Below are positions 8,016 to 17,643 of a stretch of DNA of 64,000 nucleotides, one piece after another; position 1 is the first letter of the stretch; the number at the start of each line of letters is the position of its first letter. The stretch is from Arthrobacter sp. SLBN-83 (GTDB lineage Bacteria; Actinomycetota; Actinomycetes; Actinomycetales; Micrococcaceae). Both the position numbers and the translations under genes were made by a program. The stretch spans positions 1,054,001-1,118,000 of the forward strand of contig NZ_VFMX01000001.1 of the NCBI RefSeq assembly GCF_006715285.1. The letters run 5' to 3'. The notes below the pieces were generated by a model that saw nothing but the letters and a program-made list of their open reading frames with translations, was not told the DNA's origin and ran no database searches.

Positions 8016-8626
8016 GCCAGGTCGAGCATCAGGACGTCGTGCCGGATCCATTCGATGACGGCGTCGAGTCCCTCGTCGGTTTTGAGGTTCGTGAAGCAGA
8101 AGGGCTTGTTGCCGCGGAACTCCTTGGAATCGCGCTCCATGACGGCGAGGTCTGCGCCGACGTGCGGAGCCAGGTCGGTTTTGTTGATGATGAAAAGGTC
8201 CGACTTGATCATGCCTTGGCCCGCTTTGCGGGGGATCTTCTCGCCCTGTGCCACATCGATGATGTAGATGGAGAAGTCGACCAGTTCGGGACTGAAGGTG
8301 GCGGAGAGGTTGTCGCCGCCGGATTCGACGAAGATGACCTGGAGGTCGGGATGCCGGGCTTTGAGTTCCTCAATGGCGGCAGTGTTCATCGAGGTGTCTT
8401 CGCGGATGGCGGTATGCGGGCAGCCGCCGGTTTCGACGCCGATGATCCGGTCCACGGGAAGGATGCCGTTGGCGGCGAGGATTTTGGCGTCCTCGATGGT
8501 GTAGATGTCGTTGGTGATGGCGGCCATGGAGATGCCGCCGCTCATGTGCCGGGTGAGCCGTTCCACGAGCTGGGTTTTGCCGGCGCCGACGGGCCCGCCG
8601 ATGCCGATTTTGATGGGTTCAGTCAT
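8012..8626 (-). CDS. ureG: Urease accessory GTPase UreG
   Basis: This 204-residue SIMIBI-class GTPase powers nickel insertion into urease. The P-loop is [10 protein letters not shown] (residues 9-18). The nickel-binding Cys-Pro-His motif is visible as [13 protein letters not shown], switch II-type [12 protein letters not shown] follows, and the guanine specificity motif is [10 protein letters not shown]. The ATG is preceded by a strong AGGAGGA. It is the usual length for the family and sits between ureF and ureD. Confidence 0.97.
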   Translation of the reverse strand: MTEPIKIGIGGPVGAGKTQLVERLTRHMSGGISMAAITNDIYTIEDAKILAANGILPVDRIIGVETGGCPHTAIREDTSMNTAAIEELKARHPDLQVIFVESGGDNLSATFSPELVDFSIYIIDVAQGEKIPRKAGQGMIKSDLFIINKTDLAPHVGADLAVMERDSKEFRGNKPFCFTNLKTDEGLDAVIEWIRHDVLMLDLA

Positions 8627-8656
8627 GGTGTTCCTCCTGTGAAGCGGTAAGCACGG

Positions 8657-9325
8657 TTAGCTCATGAACATCCGGGCACGCTGGCGTTCGTGCCGCATTT
8701 GCGAAATTTCGAGTCCGGGGCTGACGGCGCCGAGGTCGTCCGGCGTGAGGCGCGCGATCGCCTCGATGGCGGCAGCGACGTCGTCGTGCGCTTTCCGCAG
8801 CACCCGTTGCCCGGCGTTCTGGCCGAGGGGGATGGCGCGGACGGCGTTTTGAGTGAGGGACGTGACGGTGGCGAAGAGGTAGGCGGCGAGCGCCTCCTGC
8901 AGCGGCACGCCCAGGGAGCGGGCGACGACGGCGAACGCCAGCGGCTGGTGCCCGGAAGCCCGGCCGGTGGCCACCAGGTCCCGGTACAGTTCCAGCGCAG
9001 GCGAGGGAAACACCTCCCCACCAATTTCGAGCAGCCGAGTCCCCATCTTGAGGGAGGCCTCCCGAACCTGCCGAGGCAAGAGAGAAGCAGAGAGGAGAGA
9101 GTCCAGCTCCCCAAGATCAACGCCCTCATACAAAAGCCGAACAGCAAGCCCATCCGAGTAAGTCAGCGACTGAGAGATGAAAGCAGAGAGCCAGATTCCA
9201 AAGGACCCTTCATCAAAAACGACCCCACCGTCGACATAAGTTTCGAAACCCAAGGAGTGAGCAAAAGCCCCAGTAGGCAAAGCGGAATCGACCAATTGCT
9301 GTAGCGCCAACTGATACTCACCCAC
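8657..9325 (-). CDS. ureF: Urease accessory protein UreF
   Basis: UreF is an all-helical protein that bridges UreD and UreG in the nickel-loading complex. Recognisable family segments are QLVDSALPTGAFAHSLGFETYV near the N-terminus, here split as ALPTGAFAHSLG and ETYVDGG, and a C-terminal arginine-rich tail (RHERQRARMFMS). GTG at 9325 gives 222 residues and starts just before the conserved domain. A longer frame from 9433 would translate the hairpin at 9360-9423 and is rejected. The ribosome binding site is weak. Confidence 0.92.
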   Translation of the reverse strand: MGEYQLALQQLVDSALPTGAFAHSLGFETYVDGGVVFDEGSFGIWLSAFISQSLTYSDGLAVRLLYEGVDLGELDSLLSASLLPRQVREASLKMGTRLLEIGGEVFPSPALELYRDLVATGRASGHQPLAFAVVARSLGVPLQEALAAYLFATVTSLTQNAVRAIPLGQNAGQRVLRKAHDDVAAAIEAIARLTPDDLGAVSPGLEISQMRHERQRARMFMS

Positions 9326-9359
9326 TGAAGTACCGCCCAAGGTGACGAACGCAAGCGAC

Positions 9360-9423
9360 GCGAGGGATATGGGGCCGCGGCGTGGCGGGCACCGCGAAGC
9401 GGGCACGGCCCCATATCCCTCGC
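9360..9423. repeat. Long hairpin element, copy 2 (ureE-ureF gap)
   Basis: Perfect 18-bp arms (GCGAGGGATATGGGGCCG at 9360-9377 and its complement at 9406-9423) enclose a 28-base loop (9378-9405) identical to that of the hairpin at 7909-7970. It fills most of the gap between the ureE stop and the ureF start. Confidence 0.9.
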
Positions 9424-9453
9424 GGCGTCCCAAGCCGGGGAAAGGGGAGGTAC

Positions 9454-9939
9454 TTAGTGCGAGTGTTCAGCATGGCGGAAAGGCACAGGGAGGACGCGTT
9501 CCTGGCGGGTGTAAGGCACACCGGCATGGATGAGGTAGTCCTCGACGGTGTGGTCGTAGGCGCACACCATGACTTCGGCTCCGTATTCACTCTCCACGTC
9601 AAAAAACTGTGCCTGGAGGTGCCGGTTGCCGAGGGAATGTGCGGTGACGCCCATTTCGGTGATGGTCCTGGGAGCGATGACCAGGACGTCGGTGGGCAGG
9701 ACGGAGACGACGATCATGTTGGTATCGGCGACGTGCAGGATGTCGCCGTCGCGGAGGTCCCCTGAGCCGGCGGGGAGGCGGATTCCGATTTCCTTGCCGT
9801 GGTCCGTGGTGGCGCGCTGGATGCGTTTGACCAGCTGGGCGCTGGGCATCACGACTTTCTCGCGGTGCAGGCCGGCGTAGGCGGCGAGGTCTGTGTCCGG
9901 CAGGTCGTGGAGGTTGCCGAGGACTCGTTCGATGATCAC
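9454..9939 (-). CDS. ureE: Urease accessory protein UreE (nickel chaperone)
   Basis: This 161-residue nickel-binding metallochaperone delivers Ni2+ to the UreDFG-urease complex. It has the N-terminal peptide-binding domain (residues 1-75) and a C-terminal metal-binding domain with GNRHLQAQF and the metal-site CAYDHTVEDYLIHAGV. It ends in a short histidine-containing tail (RHAEHSH) rather than a long polyhistidine tract. The start is GTG. It lies 21 bases after ureC. Confidence 0.94.
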   Translation of the reverse strand: MIIERVLGNLHDLPDTDLAAYAGLHREKVVMPSAQLVKRIQRATTDHGKEIGIRLPAGSGDLRDGDILHVADTNMIVVSVLPTDVLVIAPRTITEMGVTAHSLGNRHLQAQFFDVESEYGAEVMVCAYDHTVEDYLIHAGVPYTRQERVLPVPFRHAEHSH

Positions 9940-9960
9940 GTGGTTACTTTCTGGATGTGA

Positions 9961-11691
9961 CTAGAAGAGGAAGTAGCGCTGAGCCATGGGGAGCACATCG
10001 GACGGCTCGCAGGTGACGTCCTCGCCGTCGACGGTCACTTGGTAGGTTTCCGGGTCCACCTGGATGTCCGGGGTGGCGTCGTTGTACTTGAGGTCGGCTT
10101 TGGTGAGGTTCCGGATGCCGGAAACGGGCCGGATGACCTTCTGGAGTCCGAGCTCCTCCGGTACCCCGGCGTCGATCGCGGCTTTGGACAGGAAGGTGAT
10201 GGAGGACTGCTGCACGGCCGTGCCGAAGGTGGCGAACATCGGGCGCATGGTCCGCGGCTGCGGCGTGGGGATGGACCCGTTGGAGTCCCCCATCAGCGCA
10301 TACGCGATCTGGCCGCCCTTGAGCACCTGTTCGGGTTTGACGCCGAAGAACGCCGGGTCCCAAAGGACAAGGTCGGCGAACTTGCCTTCCTCCACGGAGC
10401 CGACGGAGTCTGCGATGCCCTGGGCCAGGGCAGGGTTGATGGTGTATTTGGCCACGTAACGCTTGAGCCGGAAGTTGTCGCTCTCCGCACTCCCGTGCGT
10501 TCCGCCGTCGTGGTCCTCAAGGATCCCGCGCTGCTTCTTCATCTTGTCCGCCACCTGCCAGGTGCGGGTGATGACCTCGCCCACCCGGCCCATGGCCTGG
10601 GAGTCGGAGGAGGTGATGGAGAAGATGCCCAGGTCCTGCAGGACGTCCTCGGCGGCAATGGTTTCGGCGCGGATGCGGGAATCGGCGAAGGCCACATCCT
10701 CCGGAATGTCCGGGTTGAGGTGGTGGCACACCATCAGCATGTCCAGGTGCTCGTCGATGGTGTTGCGCGTGTACGGCAGGGTGGGGTTGGTGGACGCCGG
10801 CAGGACGTTGGGCATGCCCGCGATCTTGATGATGTCCGGTGCATGGCCGCCGCCGGCGCCTTCGGTGTGGAAGGTGTGGATCACGCGGCCGTCGATGGCC
10901 CGGATGGTGTCCTCCACGAACCCGCACTCGTTCAGGGTGTCCGTATGGATGGCCACCTGGACGTCGTACTCGTCGGCGACGGTGAGCGAGGTGTCGATCG
11001 AAGAGGTGGTGGCACCCCAGTCCTCATGGACTTTCAGCCCGATGGCGCCGGCGCGGATCTGCTCGGCGAGGGGTTCGACGGCGGATGCATGGCCTTTGCC
11101 GAACAGGCCGATGTTCATGGGGAACGCCTCGGCGGCCTGCAGCATCCGCTGGATGTGCCACTTCCCCGGGGTCACGGTGGTGGCTTTGGTGCCTTCAGCG
11201 GGGCCGGTGCCGCCGCCGATCATGGTGGTCACACCGCTGGCCAGCGCCGTGGGGATCTGGTCCGGTGAAATGAAATGGATGTGGGTGTCGATGCCGCCGG
11301 CCGTGAGGATTTTCCGTTCCCCGGCGATGATTTCCGTGCTGGCGCCGATGATGATGTCCACGCCGTCGGTGATCTGAGGGTTTCCGGCCTTGCCGATCCG
11401 GAAGATATGCCCGTCCTTTAGGGCGATGTCCGCCTTGTAAATGCCGGTGTAGTCCAGGATGACGGCGTTGGTGATCACGGTGTCCGGGATGTCCTCATCC
11501 CGGATGGCCTGGCCGTTCTGGCCCATGCCGTCCCGGATCACCTTGCCGCCGCCGAACACCACTTCCTCGCCGTAGGCGGTGAGGTCCTTTTCGATCTCCA
11601 GGAACAGTTCGGTGTCAGCCAGGCGGATTTTGTCCCCGGCGGTCGGTCCGTAGAGGTCGGCGTATTGCCGGCGCGAAATCTCGAAGCTCAC
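9961..11691 (-). CDS. ureC: Urease alpha subunit (catalytic)
   Basis: This 576-residue catalytic subunit hydrolyses urea to ammonia and carbamate in the cytoplasm. The bi-nickel site is intact: HIH (H137, H139), the carbamylated lysine in GLKVHEDWG (K220, H222), and a later His in [15 protein letters not shown]. The flap-type MVCHHLNP segment is present. The length is typical. The GTG start overlaps the ureB stop as GTGA. Confidence 0.98.
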   Translation of the reverse strand: MSFEISRRQYADLYGPTAGDKIRLADTELFLEIEKDLTAYGEEVVFGGGKVIRDGMGQNGQAIRDEDIPDTVITNAVILDYTGIYKADIALKDGHIFRIGKAGNPQITDGVDIIIGASTEIIAGERKILTAGGIDTHIHFISPDQIPTALASGVTTMIGGGTGPAEGTKATTVTPGKWHIQRMLQAAEAFPMNIGLFGKGHASAVEPLAEQIRAGAIGLKVHEDWGATTSSIDTSLTVADEYDVQVAIHTDTLNECGFVEDTIRAIDGRVIHTFHTEGAGGGHAPDIIKIAGMPNVLPASTNPTLPYTRNTIDEHLDMLMVCHHLNPDIPEDVAFADSRIRAETIAAEDVLQDLGIFSITSSDSQAMGRVGEVITRTWQVADKMKKQRGILEDHDGGTHGSAESDNFRLKRYVAKYTINPALAQGIADSVGSVEEGKFADLVLWDPAFFGVKPEQVLKGGQIAYALMGDSNGSIPTPQPRTMRPMFATFGTAVQQSSITFLSKAAIDAGVPEELGLQKVIRPVSGIRNLTKADLKYNDATPDIQVDPETYQVTVDGEDVTCEPSDVLPMAQRYFLF

Positions 11692-12041
11692 TTGGCGTCC
11701 CCTTCCGTGCCCGGCCCGCCCGGGCGGCTGCCGCCGTCGAGCTTTCCGTTGACTGCGTTGCTGAGGCCGAAGACCTCCCGGCGGCCGGCCAGCTCGATGA
11801 GCCGGACCGTCCGTGAATCCCCCGGCTCGAACCGGGCAGCCGTCCCGGCCGGAATGTCCAGGCGCCGGCCGTAGGCAGCTTTACGGTCAAAGTCCAGGGC
11901 CGCGTTGGCCTCGGCGAAGTGGTAGTGGGAACCCACCTGCACGGGCCGGTCGCCGGTGTTGGTCACGGCGACCTCGACTGCCGCCCTGCCCGCATTCGCG
12001 GTGATGGGCTCCGGCCGGAGGACATACTCGCCTGGAATCAT
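11688..12041 (-). CDS. ureB: Urease beta subunit
   Basis: This 117-residue structural subunit shows the family core [18 protein letters not shown] and [10 protein letters not shown]. It forms the urease trimer of UreABC protomers. The C-terminus has a Gly-rich extension ([15 protein letters not shown]). Its stop overlaps the ureC start. Confidence 0.97.
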   Translation of the reverse strand: MIPGEYVLRPEPITANAGRAAVEVAVTNTGDRPVQVGSHYHFAEANAALDFDRKAAYGRRLDIPAGTAARFEPGDSRTVRLIELAGRREVFGLSNAVNGKLDGGSRPGGPGTEGDAK

Positions 12042-12052
12042 TGCCGCGCTCC

Positions 12053-12355
<303 letters not shown>

Positions 12356-12449
12356 GGGGTTCCCTTCGACGGCCTGGGGCGTGCTGCCAGCGTAAGCCCG
12401 GCACGTTTCCGCCAGGTTTCGGAAGCATCAGCAAATGCTGTGTGCAGGC

Positions 12450-13007
12450 CTACTGGGCATCGCTGAGCCGGCCGAGGATCTCATCGCTTGACTGGATGGG
12501 CTGGCGGTAGGTGGTGGAAAGGATGCGGAGCATGTCGGCGGCGTCCTGGTCGGCTTCGGAGGCCATGGCGTCCTTTGCGTAGGTGACCCGGATGTTGTGG
12601 GCGAACGCGTCCGCGGCGGTCTGGGCAATGCAGTTATGGGTGGAGACGCCGGCGAGCACCACTTCCTCGGCGCCCCAGTTTCGCAGCCGCGCCAGCAGGT
12701 TGGTGCCCACGAAGCCGCTGTCCCTCGTCTTGTTCAATTGGGGCAGGTCCTCCTTCAGGAGCCCTGGCACCGACTGGGCCTGTTCGCTGCCGCGGAAGAT
12801 AAACCCCTGGTCGTCGTCGAGCATGCTCAGGGTCCAGGTGGACTTGTCCCGCTCGTGTTCGGTGCCCACCAGGAGCGCGTTGTGTCCGGCTGCCTTGAAC
12901 CCTTCGATCAGCCGGTTACACTCACTGACCACCCGCTCCTGCTGCGCGGCCAGTTCGGGTGTTTCGAAGAATGCGTTCTGCATGTCGATGACCAGGAGGG
13001 CAATCAT
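12450..13007 (-). CDS. Isochorismatase-like cysteine hydrolase
   Basis: This 185-residue protein has the isochorismatase-like fold. The catalytic triad is visible: D in LLVIDMQNAFFE (residue 7), K in LNKTRDSGF, and the nucleophile C in GVSTHNCIAQTAADA, preceded by the family cis-peptide region. Such enzymes hydrolyse small amides such as nicotinamide or N-carbamoyl compounds. It lies next to urease, so an amide or ureido substrate is conceivable but unproved. The ATG at 13007 is chosen because GAGGAAAGG precedes it; an upstream in-frame start lacks this. Confidence 0.85.
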   Translation of the reverse strand: MIALLVIDMQNAFFETPELAAQQERVVSECNRLIEGFKAAGHNALLVGTEHERDKSTWTLSMLDDDQGFIFRGSEQAQSVPGLLKEDLPQLNKTRDSGFVGTNLLARLRNWGAEEVVLAGVSTHNCIAQTAADAFAHNIRVTYAKDAMASEADQDAADMLRILSTTYRQPIQSSDEILGRLSDAQ

Positions 13008-13106
13008 GTGGGCACCTTTCCTCGTTGAGCGGGTTTTACGGAGAGGTACCCGCCAGCGGCGCACGCGAAACTCCTGGCTGGAGGTGGGGGCCAGGTGCCG
13101 GGGAAG

Positions 13107-14111
13107 TTAGGGGGCGGACTCCCGGACCTTCAACTCGAATCCGGCCTCCACGTGCACGCCCTGTTCCGACGTCTCGCGGCCGGCGATCCGGTCCAGCAGC
13201 AGGCCGATGGAGCGTTCGGCGATCTCGTCCATGCCCGGCGAGACGGTGGTCAGGGACGGGGACGCGAATCGGGCCTCGTCGATGTCGTCGAAGCCGGCCA
13301 CCGCTACATCCTGCGGCACCTTGACGCCGCGGATCAGCAGTTGGTGCATGGCACCGAGTGCCAGGACGTCGTTAAGTCCGAAGACGGCGTCGAACTCCAC
13401 CCCGGACTCCAGCAGGCCCGCCACCGCTGCGGCACCGGTATCGCGCCGCCACTCGGCGGAGGCGATCAGCGCGGGGTCGAACGGAACGCCTGCCTCCTCC
13501 AACGCCTTCCGGTAGCCGTTCAGGCGCAGGCCGGCCGTCCCGGCAGACTCCCCCGTGTTGGCACCAACAACGGCAATACGACGGCGGCCGCCGGCCAGCA
13601 GGTGCCTGGTCAGCGCCGCCGCGGCTTCCTCGTTCTTCATGGTCACCAGGTCAAAGCGGGGATCCAGGATGTGCTCGCCGAGCATCACCACGGGCTTGTT
13701 GCCCGCCCGCGCGGCAATGGCATCCGCGTCCACCACCAGTGGAGTGAACAGCAGCCCGTCGGTGAGCTGGCGGAAGGTCCCCTGGAGGGCGCCAAGTTCA
13801 GCGGAGGCTTCGGCGTCGGACTGCTCCACCATCACCCGGTAGCCGTGGCGGGCCGCAGCCTTCATCAGCTTGGACGCCAGCTCGGCATAGTAGGGGGCGG
13901 ACAGGTCGGACAGGACCAGGCCCAGCATGGACGTCTTGCCGGACCGCAGGCTGCGGGCGGTGAGATTGGCTTCGTAGCCCAGCTCCGCGATGGCATCCTG
14001 CACGCGCTGCTTGGTGGCGGGCCGGATGAATTCGTAGTCGTTCAGGACGTTGGAAACCGTCTTGAGGGAAACCCCTGCAGCCCTCGCAACGTCGTTCATG
14101 GTGACTGCCAT
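13107..14111 (-). CDS. LacI family transcriptional regulator
   Basis: This 334-residue LacI regulator has its helix-turn-helix at residues 5-27 (MNDVARAAGVSLKTVSNVL), a hinge (ANLTARSLRSGKTSMLGLV) and a sugar-binding domain with GLNDVLALGAMH and VAVAGFDDID. The ATG at 14111 shares one base with the stop of the HhH-GPD gene. It may control the arabinofuranosidase two genes upstream, which has a LacI-like palindrome in its promoter, but the link is inferred from distance only. Confidence 0.85.
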   Translation of the reverse strand: MAVTMNDVARAAGVSLKTVSNVLNDYEFIRPATKQRVQDAIAELGYEANLTARSLRSGKTSMLGLVLSDLSAPYYAELASKLMKAAARHGYRVMVEQSDAEASAELGALQGTFRQLTDGLLFTPLVVDADAIAARAGNKPVVMLGEHILDPRFDLVTMKNEEAAAALTRHLLAGGRRRIAVVGANTGESAGTAGLRLNGYRKALEEAGVPFDPALIASAEWRRDTGAAAVAGLLESGVEFDAVFGLNDVLALGAMHQLLIRGVKVPQDVAVAGFDDIDEARFASPSLTTVSPGMDEIAERSIGLLLDRIAGRETSEQGVHVEAGFELKVRESAP

Positions 14112-14689
14112 TAACGTTCTTTTCCTGCCTTCGCCGCAGCCTTGGCGGCCTGCTTGCTGGCGCGGACCTTGGCCAGGGACTCCGGGTCCACGATGTCCGC
14201 CACCGATAGGTAGGAGCCGTCCTCGCCGTAGTGGCCGGCCGCTTCCCGCCACCCCGGCGCCTCGAGGCCGCGCTGCTTGCCCAACAGGGCCAGGAAGATC
14301 TTGGCCTTCTGCTCCCCGAACCCGGGCAGGGCCTTGAGCCTGCGCAGCACCTCGGCACCGTCCGGTGATCCCTTGGTCCAGATGGCTGCGGCATCGCCGT
14401 CCCACTCGCTCTGGACTGCTTCGGCGAGCGCCTGCACCCGCGCCGCCATGGAGCCCGGGAAGCGGTGGACCGCTGGGCGTTCCTTGAATACCTCCACGAA
14501 CGCGGCGGGATCGTGGGCGGCAATGGCCCCGGGTTCCAGCGACCCGAGCCGGGTCCGGATCTTCTCCGGCCCCGCGAAGGCTGATTCCATGGTGACCTGC
14601 TGGTCCAGCAGCATGCCGGTCAGCAGGGCGAAGGCGTCCTCACTCAACAACTTGTCCGCGGCGGGATCCCCCGTGATGTGCAGTTCCAT
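14111..14689 (-). CDS. HhH-GPD type DNA repair family protein
   Basis: This protein of about 192 residues contains a helix-hairpin-helix (LKALPGFGEQKAKIFLALLG) of the base-excision glycosylase superfamily and a preceding helical domain (FALLTGMLLDQQVTMESAF). It is shorter than EndoIII or AlkA, lacks an iron-sulfur Cys cluster, and ends in a Lys/Ala-rich tail (SKQAAKAAAKAGKER). The activity is unproved. The ATG at 14689 is favoured because GGAGG lies 9 bases before it; an ATG at 14698 overlaps that ribosome binding site. Confidence 0.75.
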   Translation of the reverse strand: MELHITGDPAADKLLSEDAFALLTGMLLDQQVTMESAFAGPEKIRTRLGSLEPGAIAAHDPAAFVEVFKERPAVHRFPGSMAARVQALAEAVQSEWDGDAAAIWTKGSPDGAEVLRRLKALPGFGEQKAKIFLALLGKQRGLEAPGWREAAGHYGEDGSYLSVADIVDPESLAKVRASKQAAKAAAKAGKER

Positions 14690-14757
14690 GCCGTCCATCC
14701 TCCCACCTGCGGCCCGCCGTCGTCATAAGGACGCCCCCGCCTTCCCACCCGGCCGGG

Positions 14758-16284
14758 TCAGGCGTTGACGGCCAGCCGGATCATGGACCAGGACACGGCC
14801 GGAAGCTCGGCGGTGAGCCGGCCGCCGTCGACCTTCACGGTTCCGTTTTCGGACGGCAGGACGGACGTTGAATCGTCGGCGCTGGCCTGCCAGTACGGGT
14901 CCTTGTTGGCGTAGGTCACGGCTTCCACCACGCGCACGTTGCCCAGCGAGGCCACGGCGGCGTCCAGGTTCAGTGCCTGGCCGGCCGAGCGGTTGACCGC
15001 GAACACCACGGCCTCGCCCTTGTCCGCGTCATAGGTGGCGACGGCGGACAGGGCCGCGATGTCGGCGGTCTTGCCGCCGCTGACCAGCGGGGATTCGACG
15101 GCGAGCTGCAGCACGGTGCCGGAGGCGTGGCGGGAGGTCAGGGCGAAGGGGTGGAAGGTGGTCTGCTTCCAGGACCGGCCGCCCGGCTCGGTCATGATGG
15201 GCGCGATGACGTTCACCAGCTGTGCCAGGCTGGCGGAGTGGACGCGGTCCGTGTTCCGGAGCAGCGTGACCAACAGGTCCCCCACCACCACGGCGTCGGC
15301 AACCGTGTAGGTGTCCTCGAGCAGCACAGGGGCCACCGGCCAGTCCTTGCCGGTGGGCACCTTGGATTCGTCGCGGCTCATGTGCCAGACGTTCCACTCG
15401 TCGAATGAGATGTTCACCTGCTTGGCGGACTTCTTCACCGACTTCACATGGTCGATGTGGCTCACGAGGTCGCGGATGAAAACGTCCATCTTGTGTCCGG
15501 CGGCGAGGTGCTCCTGCAGGTCGCCAAAGTCCTCGAAGTACTGGTGGGCGGAGATCAGGTCCACCAGTTCGTAGGTTTCGGACAGCACCACGCGCTCCCA
15601 CTCACCGAACGTGGGCATGGTGGGCCCGGAGCTGCCACACGCCACAAGCTCCAGGTCCGGCTCCATCATGCGCATTCCGCGGGCGGTGTCGGCAGCGAGC
15701 CTGCCGTACTCCACGGCGTTCTTGTGGCCGATCTGCCACGGGCCGTCCATCTCGTTGCCCAGGCACCACATCTTGATGCCGTAGCCATCGGCGGCCCCGT
15801 TGGCGCGGCGCTGCCCGGAAAGTGCGGTGCCGCCGTCGATGTTGCAGTATTCCAGGAGGTCCAGCGCCTCCTGGGTACCGCGGGTGCCCAGGTTGACGGC
15901 CATCATGGGTTCCACGCCCGCCTTGGCGGACCACTTGGCAAACTCGTCCACGCCCACGGTGTTGGGGTCGGTGGAGTGCCAGGCGAGATCCAGCCGCACG
16001 GGGCGCTGGTCCACCGGGCCCACACCGTCCTCCCAGCGGTAGCCGGAGACAAAGTTTCCGCCCGGGTAACGGACGGTGGACACGCCCAGTTCGCGGGTCA
16101 GCGCCAGGACGTCCTTGCGGAAGCCGTCCTCGTCGGCGTCCGGGTGGTCCGGCTCGAAGATGCCGGTGTACACACACCGGCCAAGGTGTTCCACGAAGGC
16201 ACCGAAAGTACGACGGCGGACGGGCCCCACAGTGAAGGAGGGGTCAAGGGTAATTTTTGCTGCAACGGGTTCTGGCTGGGTCAC
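14758..16284 (-). CDS. Alpha-L-arabinofuranosidase, GH51 family
   Basis: This 508-residue enzyme has a (beta/alpha)8 barrel followed by a C-terminal beta-sandwich. The acid/base glutamate is in WCLGNEMDGPWQ and the nucleophile region in ISFDEWNVWH. RYPGGNFVSGYRWEDGVG near the N-terminus is characteristic of GH51. No signal peptide is seen, so it acts in the cytoplasm on imported arabino-oligosaccharides. The GTG start is preceded by GAGGAT. A LacI-type palindrome lies 24 bases upstream. Confidence 0.95.
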   Translation of the reverse strand: MTQPEPVAAKITLDPSFTVGPVRRRTFGAFVEHLGRCVYTGIFEPDHPDADEDGFRKDVLALTRELGVSTVRYPGGNFVSGYRWEDGVGPVDQRPVRLDLAWHSTDPNTVGVDEFAKWSAKAGVEPMMAVNLGTRGTQEALDLLEYCNIDGGTALSGQRRANGAADGYGIKMWCLGNEMDGPWQIGHKNAVEYGRLAADTARGMRMMEPDLELVACGSSGPTMPTFGEWERVVLSETYELVDLISAHQYFEDFGDLQEHLAAGHKMDVFIRDLVSHIDHVKSVKKSAKQVNISFDEWNVWHMSRDESKVPTGKDWPVAPVLLEDTYTVADAVVVGDLLVTLLRNTDRVHSASLAQLVNVIAPIMTEPGGRSWKQTTFHPFALTSRHASGTVLQLAVESPLVSGGKTADIAALSAVATYDADKGEAVVFAVNRSAGQALNLDAAVASLGNVRVVEAVTYANKDPYWQASADDSTSVLPSENGTVKVDGGRLTAELPAVSWSMIRLAVNA

Positions 16285-16582
16285 GAAGGCATCCTCGGCT
16301 TGTTTTTTACAACGTTATAGAAGACATTGTTGAGGTTGCCTCTTCATGCGTCAAGGGATGCACCAAACTATTCCCGCTTGGGGATTCCGCCGGTTGCGGG
16401 AACGGAAGGCGGACTGACCTGCGGCGGGACCCCGATCGGCCCCGCGGCCCCTGGCCTCCAAGTACTACCTAATCGAAAAGACAGGTACCAGCTACGCGTT
16501 CACGGGAGACCGGAGGGCAATTAGGTTTCTTTACCAGAGACAAGACCTGTTCTGGTTCTCGGTACTTGGCTCACTAGGGGGT
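16285..16582. other. Intergenic region between arabinofuranosidase and GAF-ANTAR genes
   Basis: These 298 bases hold the divergent promoters of the two flanking genes. Apart from the palindrome at 16308-16319 no gene, tRNA or obvious terminator was found. Confidence 0.5.
16308..16319. promoter_or_regulatory. Candidate LacI-type operator before the arabinofuranosidase
   Basis: TACAACGTTATA is self-complementary at 10 of 12 positions around a central CG, as in LacI-family sites. It lies 24 bases before the GTG of the arabinofuranosidase. Confidence 0.4.
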
Positions 16583-17539
16583 GTGAGACTGGCAATGCAC
16601 GCACGACACGTAGGCCCAGGCTTCCCGGTCCACAGGACGCGGGTAATAGGCGGGGCCGGCGACGAGGAGTCCTTCGAGACCAAGGACTCTCCCCCAGCCG
16701 TCGCCGGCCCTCTTGCCCCTTCGGACACGCGAAGGGGCCGCACAGCCCTGTTGAAGGCCAGCCATGACCAGGGCACCCCCACAAACCCAGGCCTCCTGCT
16801 GGACCTGGTCAACGGCGCACAGACCCTGACCGATTCCCTGGATCTGCTGGTGGCAGTCTCTGCCGGGCATGTGGCCAGGACGGCCAACCTGGACGTTGGC
16901 TGCGGCCTGGTGCTGCGCCAGCCGAAGCGGAGCCCTGCCATCACCGGCACCTCGGGGGAAGTTGTCCGACTGCTGGACTGGGAACGGGAGATGGCCGAGG
17001 GGCCGGTGACCGATGTGTTGTCCGGCGGCCACCCCGTAGCGGTCCTCCAGAGGAATGGCGACTTCCGGTGGCGGCAATATTCCACCCAGCTGCAGTCAGC
17101 CGGGTTCGGCAGCGCCCTTGCGGTGCGGCTCCGCCTTGATGCGGACATTCCGGCTGACGACGGGATCCCCGGCAACACTGAACTGGGCCAGTCCACTGCC
17201 GCGCTCGCCTTCTTTGCGCAGGACGCGAAGGCCTTCCCGCTCCAGGCCATCGCGGAAGCACGCACCTTCGCCGCCCTGGCAACCAGGAGCCTGCAGATGG
17301 CCATCAACCTGCATACCGCCCGTTCGCTGGCCACCGACCTCCGGTCGGCCCTGGACAGCCGCACGTCCATCAATGTGGCCTGTGGAGTGATCATGGCCCA
17401 GAACAGGTGCTCCTACCAGGAGGCGTTTTCCATCCTGGCCAAGGCATCCAGCCACCGGAACATCAAGGTGCGCAAGGTGGCCGAGGACATCCTTGAGCGC
17501 CTGCCCGAAGGCACACCGCACTCACACTTCGGCCGCTAG
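16583..17539 (+). CDS. GAF-ANTAR domain regulator
   Basis: Up to 318 residues. The central part looks like a GAF-type sensor, and the C-terminal part is an ANTAR RNA-binding domain (about residues 240-310), seen in DLRSALDSRTSINVACGVIM, here cited as SRTSINVACGVIMAQN, then CSYQEAFSILAKASSHRNIK and KVAEDILERL. ANTAR proteins act as transcription antiterminators on two-hairpin RNA targets. The GTG at 16583 follows AGGGG, but homology becomes clear only after about residue 70, so the true start may be further in. The gene is divergent from the arabinofuranosidase. Confidence 0.78.
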   Translation: MRLAMHARHVGPGFPVHRTRVIGGAGDEESFETKDSPPAVAGPLAPSDTRRGRTALLKASHDQGTPTNPGLLLDLVNGAQTLTDSLDLLVAVSAGHVARTANLDVGCGLVLRQPKRSPAITGTSGEVVRLLDWEREMAEGPVTDVLSGGHPVAVLQRNGDFRWRQYSTQLQSAGFGSALAVRLRLDADIPADDGIPGNTELGQSTAALAFFAQDAKAFPLQAIAEARTFAALATRSLQMAINLHTARSLATDLRSALDSRTSINVACGVIMAQNRCSYQEAFSILAKASSHRNIKVRKVAEDILERLPEGTPHSHFGR

Positions 17540-17643
17540 CCACCCCCTGACCACCGCCGCAGGCCACCCCTGCCTGCCTCCTTGGTTCACTCCTGCCGGA
17601 ATGGGTAGGGAACAATGAGGTCCAGCAGCGGAAGGGCAGGCGG

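Noticed and set aside
9326..9433. N-terminal extension of UreF from an ATG at 9433
   Set aside because: It would translate the whole hairpin at 9360-9423, which is not like UreF. A GTG at 9325 fits the family start.
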